Below, in pieces: positions 23,235 through 33,655 of a stretch of 64,000 bases of DNA; position 1 is the stretch's first letter; each line of letters begins with the position of its first letter. The stretch comes from Filosporella fistucella. Lineage: Eukaryota > Ascomycota > Leotiomycetes > Helotiales. The notes below the pieces were generated by a model that saw only the letters and a list, made by a program, of their open reading frames with translations, ran no database searches and was not told the DNA's origin. Both the position numbers and the translations under genes were made by a program. The stretch covers positions 930,001 to 994,000 of the forward strand of contig JAQJZZ010000005.1 in NCBI GenBank assembly GCA_030077755.1, written 5' to 3'.

Positions 23235-25904
23235 ATGGGCCACAAAGACCGCGAAAATGACGTTGAGGAGAAGCCAAGTGAGAAGAGGCATCGTACAAAG
23301 ACTGAGAAGGATCCAAATCGTCCACACAAGTCTAGGAGTTCGAGACCGAAGGTGATAGACCCCGAAACTGGCGAAGCTATCAAATCACCACACCGACGAA
23401 GAAAGGATAAAGATCGCGAAGGCAAAGACCGGGACAGAGATTCAGAGCCATCCTCATCTATGGCCGATCTAGTTCCAGAGTTGGCACGAACAGCCTCTGC
23501 ACCAGGAGCTACCTCCCGAAGCAGTCTGCCATATCCAAGCTTTAACAAGGCATTTAGCAAGGAGGCGGTCAACAGCAGAGATGATATCAGATTACCCGCA
23601 AAGACAAAGACCGGCCAGTACACACCAGAATCGACAGATATTGGTTCGGAAGAGAAGGCTAGATCGAAATCTGCGGAGCATTTCACAACCTCTCGGACTG
23701 CAAGTGCTCAGAAAGATGGAAGGCCACCAAGTCCACCGGAAACTGATTTATCACAGCAAAGAAAGGCAAGCACAAGCCGGATGGCACAAGTTCAAGAGGA
23801 TGTCGAGGAAGAAGCTCGACCAAGCTCCAGAAATTCCTGGTTTGGTAGATTGTCTAAGAAGGAGAAGGACAGAGAAGGAGGATCAAGGGTTTCGACCAAG
23901 TCAAAGAACTCTTCAAGAGCTAGTACAGCTATCAAATCACCAAAAGTAAAGCAATCTGCGGAGGACATTCGCATTCGGGACTCCGGTATTGGTTCTGGGG
24001 TGGAATCAAACGCCACATCCGTTGCACCCAAGCGAAGTTCAGGAGAGTCGTCTCAAAAACCCCCGGCATTGGATACAGACTCATCCCAGGAATCATCTCA
24101 AAACTCTTCTCCAAAGACTCCAACTCAGGCTCCACCATTCCCTCCACCAATCTCTGTCAATATCAAGCCTGCACCATCACCTTTCGTCAGCTTCGAGGAG
24201 CCAGAAAACGCTGATAGTGCACAAAATTCACCACAACCCCCTCCGCCACCCCCACCACCCACTGTACCAATAAATGTCCCTCATGTGGATTATTTGATGC
24301 AGAATGGAGGGTTGCTTCGCCCTGTCCCGAAAACTATGCTTTCTGCACACCCTGTATTTGCTTCACAACAACACTCATCCGGATCTGCTACACCAATGCC
24401 ATCCGAGATTGAGAAGATTTTCGGCCCTTACTTCAGTGTTTTGGATCAGTATGAGACTGTAATTAATAAGAATGGCTCTGTTGCTGTTGCTACTGGATAT
24501 CGATCAGTTGCGAGAAGATTGCTGGACAGATTGGAGAACGTCTTCAATAGGGATTTGTCTTCAGAGGGTTGCTTTTGCGTTATGTGCGAGAATTCTGATC
24601 GTGCTACTCATGAAGGTCCTCGTGGACTTGGATGGGGTGAGGTTCTAGAATGGGTCAGTGGCAGACGCGAGCTACCCGTTTGGCCCGCATTCGACTTCGC
24701 TACTTTGGGTGTCAAGGCTGCAGACGATTTGGCCGGTCTAGGAATCTCATCTGGAGAGAACCCAATCAGACCAGGCTCACCTGTCAAAATTGACCCCGAT
24801 GTTGCTGACGAGTTTCGCGAGCATTACCTGGCTCAGTCCAAGAAGACAAAAGTGGCTGTGGACCGATGGCTCTCCAGTTGCCCTCAAACCGCTGCTACTC
24901 CTCCACAAGAAGTCGACGATGAGACTTTGTCGTTTGCTATCCTCACTCATTTGGATCAACAAGACCGACCAATCTTCAACGCGTTGGTTTCTGGCTCGTC
25001 CATGATACAACCAATCACTCGTGCACCAACACCTTCGCTTCGAAAGCCTAGATCTGAATTCATGATCAAGACTGTGCACTCGTTGCAGAGACTGTACAGA
25101 TTACCGAATGCTCCTCGCGATCCCGAGGCTGCTATATATCTGTTAAAGCACCCCCAACTTCACAACCTCCTCGCTACCATGTCAAGTATCAACGCTTCTG
25201 AATGGGAGATTTTGACCTCGGGCCGTTTCGATGGTTTCCTCTGGTCTGGATCAGATGACCCGAATTACGGTTCTCCCGCTCCATCCCGTGGCCCAACACC
25301 GGCAAATGGCATCCCATTTCGGGGGCCAATGTCTCCTGGAGTACGTCAAGCCAGTGGCTCTAGAACTACAACACCGTTCTCGCCAATGCGTAATCAAACA
25401 TTCTCTCCATCAATGGGATCTACTGGATTTCAATCACGAGGACCAACACCCTTTTCTCAAGTTCGCCAGCCCGTCTCTAATGATGAAGAGACCGAAATTG
25501 CTATTCTTGCTGAAGTCGAGCGAGAGATCTACCTGGGTATGGAGGCACTGGAGGATGCTTTTGAAGGTCTGCATCGCAAGGCTGAAATGGTCCGCCGAGC
25601 ACTGCGTGAGCGTGGTGCTGGGCTCTCTATGTCACTTCAATCACGACGTACTACCTTCCCTGACATTCGTGCAAGCACTCCTGGGTTACCATCTGCTGGA
25701 TTAGGCCCTGGATATGAGAGACCAAATTGGGGTGAAGGGAGCGAGATGATGAGTGAGAGTGATTGGGAGCCTGAATCGGAGCTCATGAGCGAATTGGCAC
25801 CTGATGATTCTGCTAGCAATATTAGCAGTTCACGACACAGACGACCAAAGCGAAGAAATGAGAGACGCACTCCCGCTTTGGTTGAAGAGGAAGATGAGGA
25901 CTGA
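23235..25904 (+). CDS. Large basic/low-complexity conserved fungal protein, function unknown
   Basis: Single exon, 889 aa. Residues 1-75 are extremely charged (KDRENDVEEKPSEKRHR..., RRRKDKDREGKDRDRD). Residues 75-390 are Ser/Pro-rich and disordered, with a poly-Pro stretch. A folded core begins about residue 390 (EKIFGPYFSVLDQYETVINK), includes GCFCVMCENSD, GLGWGEVLEWVSGRRELPVW and a later LQRLYRLPNAPRDPEAAIYL, and ends about residue 670. After another low-complexity linker there is a helical segment (ETEIAILAEVEREIYLGMEA) and an acidic end. I recognise the core as something found across ascomycetes but cannot assign a function; the single CxxC may bind metal. A nuclear or cytoskeletal role would be guesswork. 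Confidence 0.8.
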   Translation: MGHKDRENDVEEKPSEKRHRTKTEKDPNRPHKSRSSRPKVIDPETGEAIKSPHRRRKDKDREGKDRDRDSEPSSSMADLVPELARTASAPGATSRSSLPYPSFNKAFSKEAVNSRDDIRLPAKTKTGQYTPESTDIGSEEKARSKSAEHFTTSRTASAQKDGRPPSPPETDLSQQRKASTSRMAQVQEDVEEEARPSSRNSWFGRLSKKEKDREGGSRVSTKSKNSSRASTAIKSPKVKQSAEDIRIRDSGIGSGVESNATSVAPKRSSGESSQKPPALDTDSSQESSQNSSPKTPTQAPPFPPPISVNIKPAPSPFVSFEEPENADSAQNSPQPPPPPPPPTVPINVPHVDYLMQNGGLLRPVPKTMLSAHPVFASQQHSSGSATPMPSEIEKIFGPYFSVLDQYETVINKNGSVAVATGYRSVARRLLDRLENVFNRDLSSEGCFCVMCENSDRATHEGPRGLGWGEVLEWVSGRRELPVWPAFDFATLGVKAADDLAGLGISSGENPIRPGSPVKIDPDVADEFREHYLAQSKKTKVAVDRWLSSCPQTAATPPQEVDDETLSFAILTHLDQQDRPIFNALVSGSSMIQPITRAPTPSLRKPRSEFMIKTVHSLQRLYRLPNAPRDPEAAIYLLKHPQLHNLLATMSSINASEWEILTSGRFDGFLWSGSDDPNYGSPAPSRGPTPANGIPFRGPMSPGVRQASGSRTTTPFSPMRNQTFSPSMGSTGFQSRGPTPFSQVRQPVSNDEETEIAILAEVEREIYLGMEALEDAFEGLHRKAEMVRRALRERGAGLSMSLQSRRTTFPDIRASTPGLPSAGLGPGYERPNWGEGSEMMSESDWEPESELMSELAPDDSASNISSSRHRRPKRRNERRTPALVEEEDED

Positions 25905-27257
25905 GATATCTATAAGATGTGATGTGCCTTTTATTTGGACGATGTTTACGATTACTTCACGATATGACTTTGATGAAAAACAGAACTGGATGAGTGGATC
26001 GACAGGAAACAAATGGAAATTGTGATATTTGGCGAATGTTGAAGGAACAGCAGGATACGAACGATCGTATCTATCAACTCTTTGTAAATGAGATAGAGAG
26101 TGTGGAAACCATGCATTGTTGGAGTTATAGTTGCATAGCGGAGCCTTGAATGGCCTCCAGATATGGCGTCTGTTGAATGATAGTAACTAGGAATCAATTA
26201 GTTCATGATTCCTTCGTTCTTGAATCGAATTCGAAGAGTGAGACTTACAATTAGTGACCAAGTCGGAATCCTTCCGCAAACCATGAATCTGTCAAACTGA
26301 TGATCAGCTGTAACCAAAGACATGGCAACAAACACGTCAAATCAAGACAGAGCCGCAGGGACAACCAAGACAGGTGAGACTCGCCTCACCGACGACATGG
26401 GGTAAGCATAGACATGCCAAACTGATCTACAGCATCCACCCACGCAGATCAAACTGTGCCTGATCTTCTCGGCGCCTTTCAAAAGTCCCTGGCCCTATCG
26501 ATCGCGCGCCGGATCGCATTACCTAAGGACCCAGCGAAACAGACGGGAGAGCATTGTCGATGTTGAGACTGTGATGTCCTCGATAGCTCCGTTTTGGGCA
26601 CGCCAAGCACATGTCTTGAGCGAGTCTCGCTTGAAAAACAACACGCTTGAAACCGTGACCGCTTTCTCGAGTCAAACTACTATGTTCTCAACAATGACAT
26701 ACCAGGAAATAATATCTTCCTATTCATCCATCTCGCTCTCATTCCCCACCTTAAGAATCCGTCTTTCCCCTCTCTCCAGAACTATCTCTGGGCATTGTTC
26801 CAGGAACCCACTTTGCGGGTAAAGAGCCGTTACAGGCTACCCGCTCGATACGGTTCCCACAGCCCCCATCTGATGTTTGTCATCTGTTGTTCTGCACCAA
26901 GAGTACCAACCAGTGGCCAAGAGGCACAGAGACGTGCCCGTCATTGCGGGCGATGGATGAAACGGTTGGAGCTGAGCATTTGTATCGGTGTTCCTTCTTG
27001 AGAGTCTGCCAATGCATGCTCATGTTAGAACCTATTTTGCCACATTAATTGAATGCTTAATCCGGAGCGCTTTCATATACCGGTTGGTTTATCATAGATT
27101 ATTCATACCTTTTCTTTCCTGATTCATTTTGTTCGTTCTATTCATTCTGTTCATTCGTCGTGTATTTCTTGTTCCTCATCTCTGTCATTCTTAGGAGGTT
27201 GAGTGCTCTTTTTAACGATTTCTTGTTTTTGAATATTTGCTTCAGACAGCCTTCAAC
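25905..27257. other. Intergenic region
   Basis: 1.35 kb. Frames at 26571-27001 are not recognisable. T-rich leader from about 27100. Confidence 0.55.
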
Positions 27258-28328
27258 ATGGCTGTCAGAATAGTTCAAGGTATGTGTACATATTCATTCT
27301 CTGTAAATTATGGTCTAACAGTCTACGTAGTGTGTGGCCTGTGGTTCTGGGTAGCCTTCACATTCTTCATGTTCGTCATCCTACATCAGTCGCGAGGGCT
27401 GCTACCAACATCGAATATTCAAACATCGTCACCATCACCATCGCCCACAACTTTAGGACTTACAACGCGTCAAAGAATGGCCCGATCAGAAACAGCATGG
27501 AGATCCAGCGTCTCTCTCCGCCATCAAATGGCAATGGCCCATCCTCAAAACCCACGAATTCCTCTCTTCCCAGCTCAACAAATGGATGATTTCGGCAAGA
27601 CACCTTACACACTATGGGATTTCTTCCCAGCTACCTACACCTGTCCGCACGACATCCAAAGAGTAGGCCGTCTAGGCGACGGTGGAAAATGGGTCTGTGG
27701 CATGTCTCTCTACGAAGCCAAACCCGGAAACGCAGTCTCCCAACACCACCCCTCTTCACACCCAGAAACAACAATCTACAGTTTCGGCGTCAATGACGAA
27801 TCTACCTTTGAAGCAGAAATGCTCTCTCGTATTCCATCTGCTCAGATCTACGCCTACGACTTCTCAGTTCAATCCTTTGGACCACAGATCCCTGCTTCCG
27901 CGAGTGCGAGAGCACATTTCGGGAAGATAGGATTAGGTGGCAAAGACGAGTTTACTCGTGTTCCGCAATTCTTCACGTTAAAAACGTTGATGGAGCAGAA
28001 TAAACACACGTACATCGATATTCTGAAAATCGATATCGAGGGTGCTGAATACGAGGCTCTAGACGCGTTTATGGACGCGTGTGATAAAGACGGTGTGATG
28101 CCTGTCGGACAAGTGATGATTGAGCTACATCTTGTAGATGATCAGCATGTTAATTTTGATCGCTTTACGAAGTGGTGGGAGAGACTTGAGGGCTTTGGAA
28201 TGAGACCTACTTGGTTGGAGATTAATCTTTTGGCTGTTACCTTAGGTCAGGGGAAGACGGATCCGAGGTGTGTGGAATATGTATGGATCAATGCTAGGGA
28301 TGAGAATAGTATTTTGCTGCAGGAATAG
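27258..28328 (+). CDS. METTL24/FkbM-like methyltransferase, single-pass membrane protein
   Basis: Start at ATG 27258 (MAVRIVQ). Read through, it gives 356 aa. A 42-nt GT...AG segment (27280-27321) is in frame and, if spliced, gives 342 aa; its only branch-like sequence abuts the AG, so splicing is uncertain. A hydrophobic helix (VVCGLWFWVAFTFFMFVIL) near the N-terminus suggests a type II membrane anchor facing the secretory lumen. After a Ser/Thr/Pro stem come TLWDFFPATYTCPHDIQRVG, GDGGKWVCGM (glycine loop), IYSFGVNDESTFEAEM (SAM-binding strand), YAYDFSV, and DILKIDIEGAEYEAL (the DxEGxE block shared by Methyltransf_22/FkbM families). These indicate a Rossmann-fold SAM-dependent methyltransferase like METTL24 or FkbM-type enzymes. 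The substrate is unknown, possibly a glycan or glycolipid given the topology. Confidence 0.85.
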   Translation: MAVRIVQGMCTYSFSVNYGLTVYVVCGLWFWVAFTFFMFVILHQSRGLLPTSNIQTSSPSPSPTTLGLTTRQRMARSETAWRSSVSLRHQMAMAHPQNPRIPLFPAQQMDDFGKTPYTLWDFFPATYTCPHDIQRVGRLGDGGKWVCGMSLYEAKPGNAVSQHHPSSHPETTIYSFGVNDESTFEAEMLSRIPSAQIYAYDFSVQSFGPQIPASASARAHFGKIGLGGKDEFTRVPQFFTLKTLMEQNKHTYIDILKIDIEGAEYEALDAFMDACDKDGVMPVGQVMIELHLVDDQHVNFDRFTKWWERLEGFGMRPTWLEINLLAVTLGQGKTDPRCVEYVWINARDENSILLQE

Positions 28329-28935
28329 GCGTTATATTTGATGGATATGGGTTTGAAATGGCGTTTGGACGGGTCGGATGGGATGGAAAGTTTCGGATAG
28401 ATTGCTAGACTATATGTCGGCGAAAAAAATTCTAACAGTGAATAAGTCTGTGCTCCTGATTCTCAAGACTTGATTGTAAGCTACCTCGTATCTAAATCGT
28501 TCCCATACTTCCATCAGAGGAAATGGGACAATTCAGCAGAGTGAGAATTGTAAGCATCTTACCATTGTCTCTGGTCTGTCGATGATTACTAACACGGCAT
28601 TCGACTTTTGACTTTATTGTATTCACGATAATCTGGATCGATGTTTCGGATTCGACATCATGGTCCAATTGACGTCTCTGCCTCTAACTGCTATGAAAAA
28701 ACTTGCTTGTTCTAAGCCATGAAATGGTTCAAAGTCTGATTGGTGGAACGGAAGGTCTGGCTTTAGTAACTGGCGAGGAATCCTGGTGACTTGGCTGGGC
28801 TGACCCTCAACTTGACATCTGGGAAGGGGATTGTATGGGGTAATACCTATTTGGAGAATGTATGTTGCAATGGCTGGACTCTGATAGTGGGACATCCGCT
28901 CAAAACAACCAAAACCCTTTTGCAATTGCTCAGTC
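28329..28935. other. Convergent intergenic region
   Basis: 607 bp between two convergent genes. The frame at 28623-28925 (-) is not recognisable. Confidence 0.5.
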
Positions 28936-29506
28936 TTAATTGAAATATTTTAAAACCATCTTATCTTTGTTTCCGTTCTCTCGATTAACAATCCTATCTA
29001 TCTCCGCATCAGTGACATCCTCTCGTCGAGTAAGTCCCTCCTCTGAGGGCGCCAGGTCAACACCAGGACCATCAGTGGCGTACCGCTCGAGATCACTCTC
29101 TTTCTGCCTCGAATGCTTGTCATATCTATCATGACCTTTGCTCAATGGATAATTGGCACCGTAATGCAGGCGTTTGCTCTCAACTGTGGCAGGCAACAGA
29201 TCTCTGTTTGACACACGAATATTAGTATTGTCCATTGCCAGAAATTGAATCAGCAGAGGCAGCATACCCAGTTCCAGTCTCTACCTCACCTCCAGCTCCA
29301 ATGTCCCGCACACTTCTGGGTATGTCTGTAGGGTTGCTGGCCGCACCAGCTAGGGAGCTTTGACTGGCATTCACATCTCCTTGACCCTCGCCAGGACGAG
29401 GAACGGAGGGAATTATATTCATCTTTCCCGCGTCGTTGGGAATGTATGTGCCATCTTTGGCCATATCAAAAAGGTCTCCGCCTTGCTTTGGATCGGTCGG
29501 TGCCAT
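28936..29506 (-). CDS. Small hydrophilic protein of unknown function
   Basis: Two exons on the minus strand, 29506-29268 and 29203-28936, 168 aa. The intron (29267-29204) starts gtatgc, contains tactaat as branch site and ends aacag, so the model is well supported. The join makes a Gly codon followed by DLLPATVESKRLHYGANYPL. The N-terminal half (MAPTDPKQGGDLFDMAKDGT...) is Gly/Asn/Ser-rich and looks disordered. The C-terminal half is highly charged (SKGHDRYDKHSRQKESDLER, then TRREDVTDAEIDRIVNREN). There is no signal peptide, membrane segment or recognised domain. Confidence 0.7.
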
Positions 29507-30769
29507 GGCTGTGATCTGAAATGCTATTGTAAGAGTAGCTTCAGGATATATTGTATTGTGTCTGTAGACCCTAATTCTCTGTCAGAGCTGCAACAGTTAG
29601 TTTTAAAGCAAGCTGCATTTAGCAATGTATGATATCAGTCGACTTCGTCATTCTGCGTAAGCTCAGCGAAGGAGTTGAGCTCCGGACTGAAGTCATCGAT
29701 GTCGTGAAATTGATGATCTGCCAAGACCTGGATCTCGAGAAACTGTTATCAGCACGTGATAGCATGACTAAGCTACCGTATCTTAGAAAATTGGACAAAT
29801 CTCAATTCGAAACACGTCTCAACGAAATCAACTTTTCCTGCAACACCGATCGATCTTGGTCAGACCTTTGATTTCTTTTATCGAACGATTGACTTTGGTC
29901 CACGGGACAGAGAGCACATGCTGGAAGTTTGTCCAGGCCTTCCTGCCGAGCATATGGAACCCTTAAATTTCTACCCCGCAGCTCAATTTGAGCTATTGAC
30001 GGCATAGACAGCCAACTACAGGCAGCTGAATGATCCCCAGCATTTAGCTTTATTGGTTTGGAGTCGCGCTATGCACTCCCCTGACTTAGGGCGCCACCAG
30101 AAGGACTACTTCTCCGTACTACACGTATGTTTTTGCCGCCTTTCATCTCAAGTCGACCTTGAGTCAGCTAAATTTTTCATTGAGATCTCGTTGTTGAGCT
30201 TCAAGAAGATCAATGCTTGGCTCCCACGCACGTCCCGGAGATCGTTACGGTTCCCCTGTTTTTGTTGCCGAGATTCGACACTTTTGTTTCCATGTTTCAC
30301 CTCGGGCCAAGCAGCATCTCCAATCCCAGACGATTCAGCATGTCACGGCATAACTTGGCGGGCAACGTCTTGTGTCGCAAGAGCAGTAGCTCTGACACTT
30401 CCACCCAGTTTTGGGTAGAAGATCAACGCGTGCTTCCTTTTGCCATTACTGTTGCAAGCCGGAAAAGCTTGTCTTGCAATACCCATGAAGCTAGGTCTTC
30501 CACATGTTGCACAACTGGATTGATTCTTCTCTCACTGCTTTCTCTATTCGTATTTCTTTGCCTTCCTTCAGCCAGCCTGCTTTCTGTGTGGCTTTCCTTC
30601 CCGACGATACTCTCCACAATTTTTATAGTCCATCGACCTTGCCAGGACTGGATTTCCTCCACGACCGGGGTAGTTCCTTGGTGCGACTGACTGCCGTGCA
30701 GTCATTTTTACATTTCAGGAATCCAATTCCCACTTCGGACATTTGTCGACGACCAACTGAACCGAGACA
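29507..30769. other. Intergenic region with an orphan open frame
   Basis: 1.26 kb between divergent genes. On the plus strand a frame without early Met is open from about 29770 to TAG at about 30006 and reads FDFFYRTIDFGPRDREHMLE and NFYPAAQFELLTA near its end. It could be a terminal exon or a relic. The region 30050-30770 is a T/C-rich leader. Confidence 0.35.
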
Positions 30770-32242
30770 ATGATTAAAGATTATCAACCCAAAGTGATCT
30801 GGGCAATCATCGAGGCTGACACCCAACAACATTCTGATCATACCATCTTCTTCAATTCTGGCAAAAGGATATTGACGAAGATGGCGTTTGGATTGCTTCC
30901 AAGCTTCGCACAGCGACGGATACGCCCCAGCACAGCTATATCTCCACGACTACACCCGACTTCATATTTAGATGGTCTACGCGGGGTTGCTTCTTTCATT
31001 GTGTTCTTGGGCCACTATACAGAAGAGAATTTGGGGTGGTATACAGAACCGTACGGCAAATACGAAGATGGAGCTGCTTCATCCCCATTACAGCTTCCAT
31101 TTATACGAGTTATATACTCAGCTCGACCAATGGTACACATATTTTTGATAATATCCGGATTCGTCCTTTCTTACAAACCTCTGAAGCAAATACATGCTCA
31201 ACAATACTCGGCTCTCGCCAACACTCTTTCATCTTCAGTCTTCCGCCGAGCATTACGATTGTTCCTTCCATCCTTTGTCACTTTATTCATCATGGGTCTC
31301 GCCCTGTATTTCGGCTTTTCAGATGACAGATACGCCGAGCGATACCTCGATCTTTCTACTCAATTAAGACACATCTGGATTACATGTGGAAGACTAGTTG
31401 GAGCGTCATGGGCGGTGGATGAGCTTGCATACCCTCAACCGCAATATAATCCAGCTTTGTGGACAATACCTGTCGAATTCTCGCAATCTTTACTACTCTT
31501 CGCTACGATCCTTGGACTTTCAAGATGCGTCGCAAATGTTCGCCTGTTCTTGCTTGCTGGTATAACAGCATTTTGTTTCTACAGTGGACAACTATATACC
31601 GTGGAATTCCTCGGTGGCATGTTCATTGCTGAGCTTACGCTCCTTCAAGACAGATCCCTCATGACCCCAACGACGAGTCCTACCATACTTCCGAAATTCG
31701 CCTTGGCGGAGAAAACAAAAGACGCTGATTGTGGATCTTCCATCAAACAGAAAATGATGCAAGCGTTCTGGTTTGCAAACGTTGTTTCGGGCCTGTATAT
31801 TGCTTCGTGGACGAATTCACATATTGAAGAGGTGTGGGGTCTGCGATATCTAAACGCACATACGCCACAACCGTACGAGGGTCAGAGAGTATGGTTTTGT
31901 TTTGGAGCCTTCCAAATTGTCGCAGCCTGTACCCAGTTGAAATGCATGCAACGAATTTTCACCAGCCAGGTTGCCCAGTACCTCGGAAACATTTCGTACG
32001 CCTTATATCTCACTCACAACTTGTGCCTCACGATTTTGGAGCCTCGATTCATACCGGTTTTGGATCGATTCTTTTCCAAAGCGACCTTCTGGGGAAGGCA
32101 TTTTGCTTGGGCTGCCGGGCTGGCCTTCTATCTGCCAATTATTATATTTGTTGCGGATCTGTTTTGGAGAGCAGTCGATACGCCGACAGTTAAATTTGCG
32201 AGATGGTTTGAATCGAAGTGTGTGGTCGAAAAGAAAGTGTAA
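30770..32242 (+). CDS. Acyltransferase-3 family membrane protein
   Basis: Single exon, 490 aa from the ATG at 30770, or 453 aa from the in-frame ATG at 30881 (MAFGLLPSFAQRR), which I slightly prefer because the fold begins just after it. SYLDGLRGVASFIVFLGHYT is the hallmark start of acyltransferase-3 proteins: LDGLRG followed by the conserved His. Then come RPMVHIFLIISGFVLSYKPL, RRALRLFLPSFVTLFIMGLA, NPALWTIPVEFSQSLLLFAT (the conserved W..P.E block) and GNISYALYLTHNL near the C-terminus. About ten hydrophobic helices are visible. Relatives transfer acyl groups to sugars, sterols or secondary metabolites at membranes. The substrate cannot be deduced, and the neighbours give no pathway context. 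Confidence 0.9.
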   Translation: MIKDYQPKVIWAIIEADTQQHSDHTIFFNSGKRILTKMAFGLLPSFAQRRIRPSTAISPRLHPTSYLDGLRGVASFIVFLGHYTEENLGWYTEPYGKYEDGAASSPLQLPFIRVIYSARPMVHIFLIISGFVLSYKPLKQIHAQQYSALANTLSSSVFRRALRLFLPSFVTLFIMGLALYFGFSDDRYAERYLDLSTQLRHIWITCGRLVGASWAVDELAYPQPQYNPALWTIPVEFSQSLLLFATILGLSRCVANVRLFLLAGITAFCFYSGQLYTVEFLGGMFIAELTLLQDRSLMTPTTSPTILPKFALAEKTKDADCGSSIKQKMMQAFWFANVVSGLYIASWTNSHIEEVWGLRYLNAHTPQPYEGQRVWFCFGAFQIVAACTQLKCMQRIFTSQVAQYLGNISYALYLTHNLCLTILEPRFIPVLDRFFSKATFWGRHFAWAAGLAFYLPIIIFVADLFWRAVDTPTVKFARWFESKCVVEKKV

Positions 32243-32850
32243 TTAAGCTTGGTAAGAGGCATTTGGGTGCATGTGCAGATGGCGTTCTGGATTAGGTATA
32301 GGAATCATTGCATGGCTAGAGCACGCCGCAAGTAGCTCACGGAGTCCATTCGATTTAGAAGAAATAGAAGCAATATGATTTGAGTATTGCTGAGCAGGCG
32401 CAGCTCGAAGTTTATCCCTGCCTCGACAGGCACGAAATGCCCAGTGAAATATTCCCGATATTCAAAGCCTTGAACGGGTACACAATTAATTATTTTATAT
32501 TGTCCTCTACTGGTTCAAGTATTGTTTAGCACCTGTTATTCAAGGTATACAGATTTCAGATTATAGCTTGAAAAGACGTCGCACAGTGATCATAGATTAT
32601 TTCACCACATTTGCCCTTCATTCCTGGGTCTTCTGGGCCGCGTCTATTGTACTGCCTCACTTGCTTTGCCTCCTCATTGCATCTAATTTGTATACCAATT
32701 GGACATTCACAGCGACTTTCAGCCTCCCAGCTCCTCTCTCAGCAGATTGTTCCCACGATCTCCAAACTTCTCGTGAGAGCCTCCACCCACAAGCCGACCC
32801 AAGCAATTCTCAAACACGCCTCCAACACCACCCCACACACAGACATTCCA
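32243..32850. other. Convergent intergenic region
   Basis: 608 bp between the acyltransferase and epimerase-like genes. The plus-strand frames reaching into 32568-33014 are shadows of the minus-strand gene. Confidence 0.5.
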
Positions 32851-33655
32851 TCAAGCCTTCCCTCCCAGCAAACTCCTTCCTCTCGCCTCTATTTCCTCAT
32901 GCAGTAAATCGTGCATATTACCCCCGTGAAGCGCAACATCTATCATCACCGCTGCTAATTCCTCCACTTTTAGCGCGGGATAAATGGGGGATGTCACTAT
33001 GCCGAGGACTTTAAAGAGAAAATTGTTCGGAGGGATGACTGAGCCGGGTTTCGCGATGTAGACGGAGAAGCTGGGATGGGTGGATTGGAGGGAGAGAAGG
33101 AGGTTCTCTATTTCGCCCTAGGGGTGTGAGGGTTACTTGAGGTATAAAGGGGGAGTGAGCTAAGTACTTTCATATGGATTGCATCGTTGAAGAAACGATG
33201 GGTTTTTGAGAGATCTCTGTCTACACTTTTGCCACTTATATAAATGAATCTGAATTTGCTATTCGAGGGAAGCTGGGGACATAGATGGGCGATGAAAGCT
33301 TGAGCTGCGTTGTATGGATAGTCTATATTGGCTTTTCTTGCTGCGGCCAGGTTTGGATAGTTGTGGGGAGGTCCGCCGAGTGCCCTTTGCTGTCAGAGTT
33401 ATATTATGATGTGTGCAGATGGGAGGAAGACTACCAGATACAGGCTTCTGCGCCAGACAGGTCTTTCATCATAGATGGAGGATAGGAGGAGAAATCTTCC
33501 AGTATATGAACCTTTATTTTGGGAGATGTTGGATGGGTTGAGGGTAGAGGCCGACGGGACAGAACAATTATGGAGGTGATCGAGGCGTTAGAGATACTTT
33601 GCTTGAGTACCTCGAGACCGATCATACCGGTTGTACCTGTAAGTATGATTTTCAT
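32851..33655 (-). CDS. NAD(P)-binding Rossmann protein (NmrA/epimerase-like)
   Basis: Three exons on the minus strand: 33655-33435, 33384-33168 and 33117-32851, giving 234 aa. Both introns are 50 nt with GT...AG, and the joins keep the frame (Trp at the first, Lys|Gly at the second). The N-terminus, MKIILTGTTGMIGLEVLKQS, contains GxTGxxG, the dinucleotide loop, then IIVLSRRPL. Exon 2 begins ALGGPPHNYPN after CIW, which matches the ACIWALG strand of this family, and has FRFIYISGKSVDRDLSKT. Exon 3 has FSVYIAKPGSVIPP and VEELAAVMIDVAL, the usual C-terminal pattern (xRPGxxxP, then VxELAxAM). It is a small atypical SDR resembling fungal nucleoside-diphosphate-sugar epimerase-like or NmrA-like proteins. 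The substrate is unknown and the active-site Tyr is not obvious, so it may be a redox sensor rather than an enzyme. Confidence 0.85.

Noticed and set aside
32568..33014. 148-codon plus-strand frame with hydrophobic start
   Set aside because: Lacks an ATG at its beginning and largely overlaps the exon of the minus-strand epimerase-like gene.
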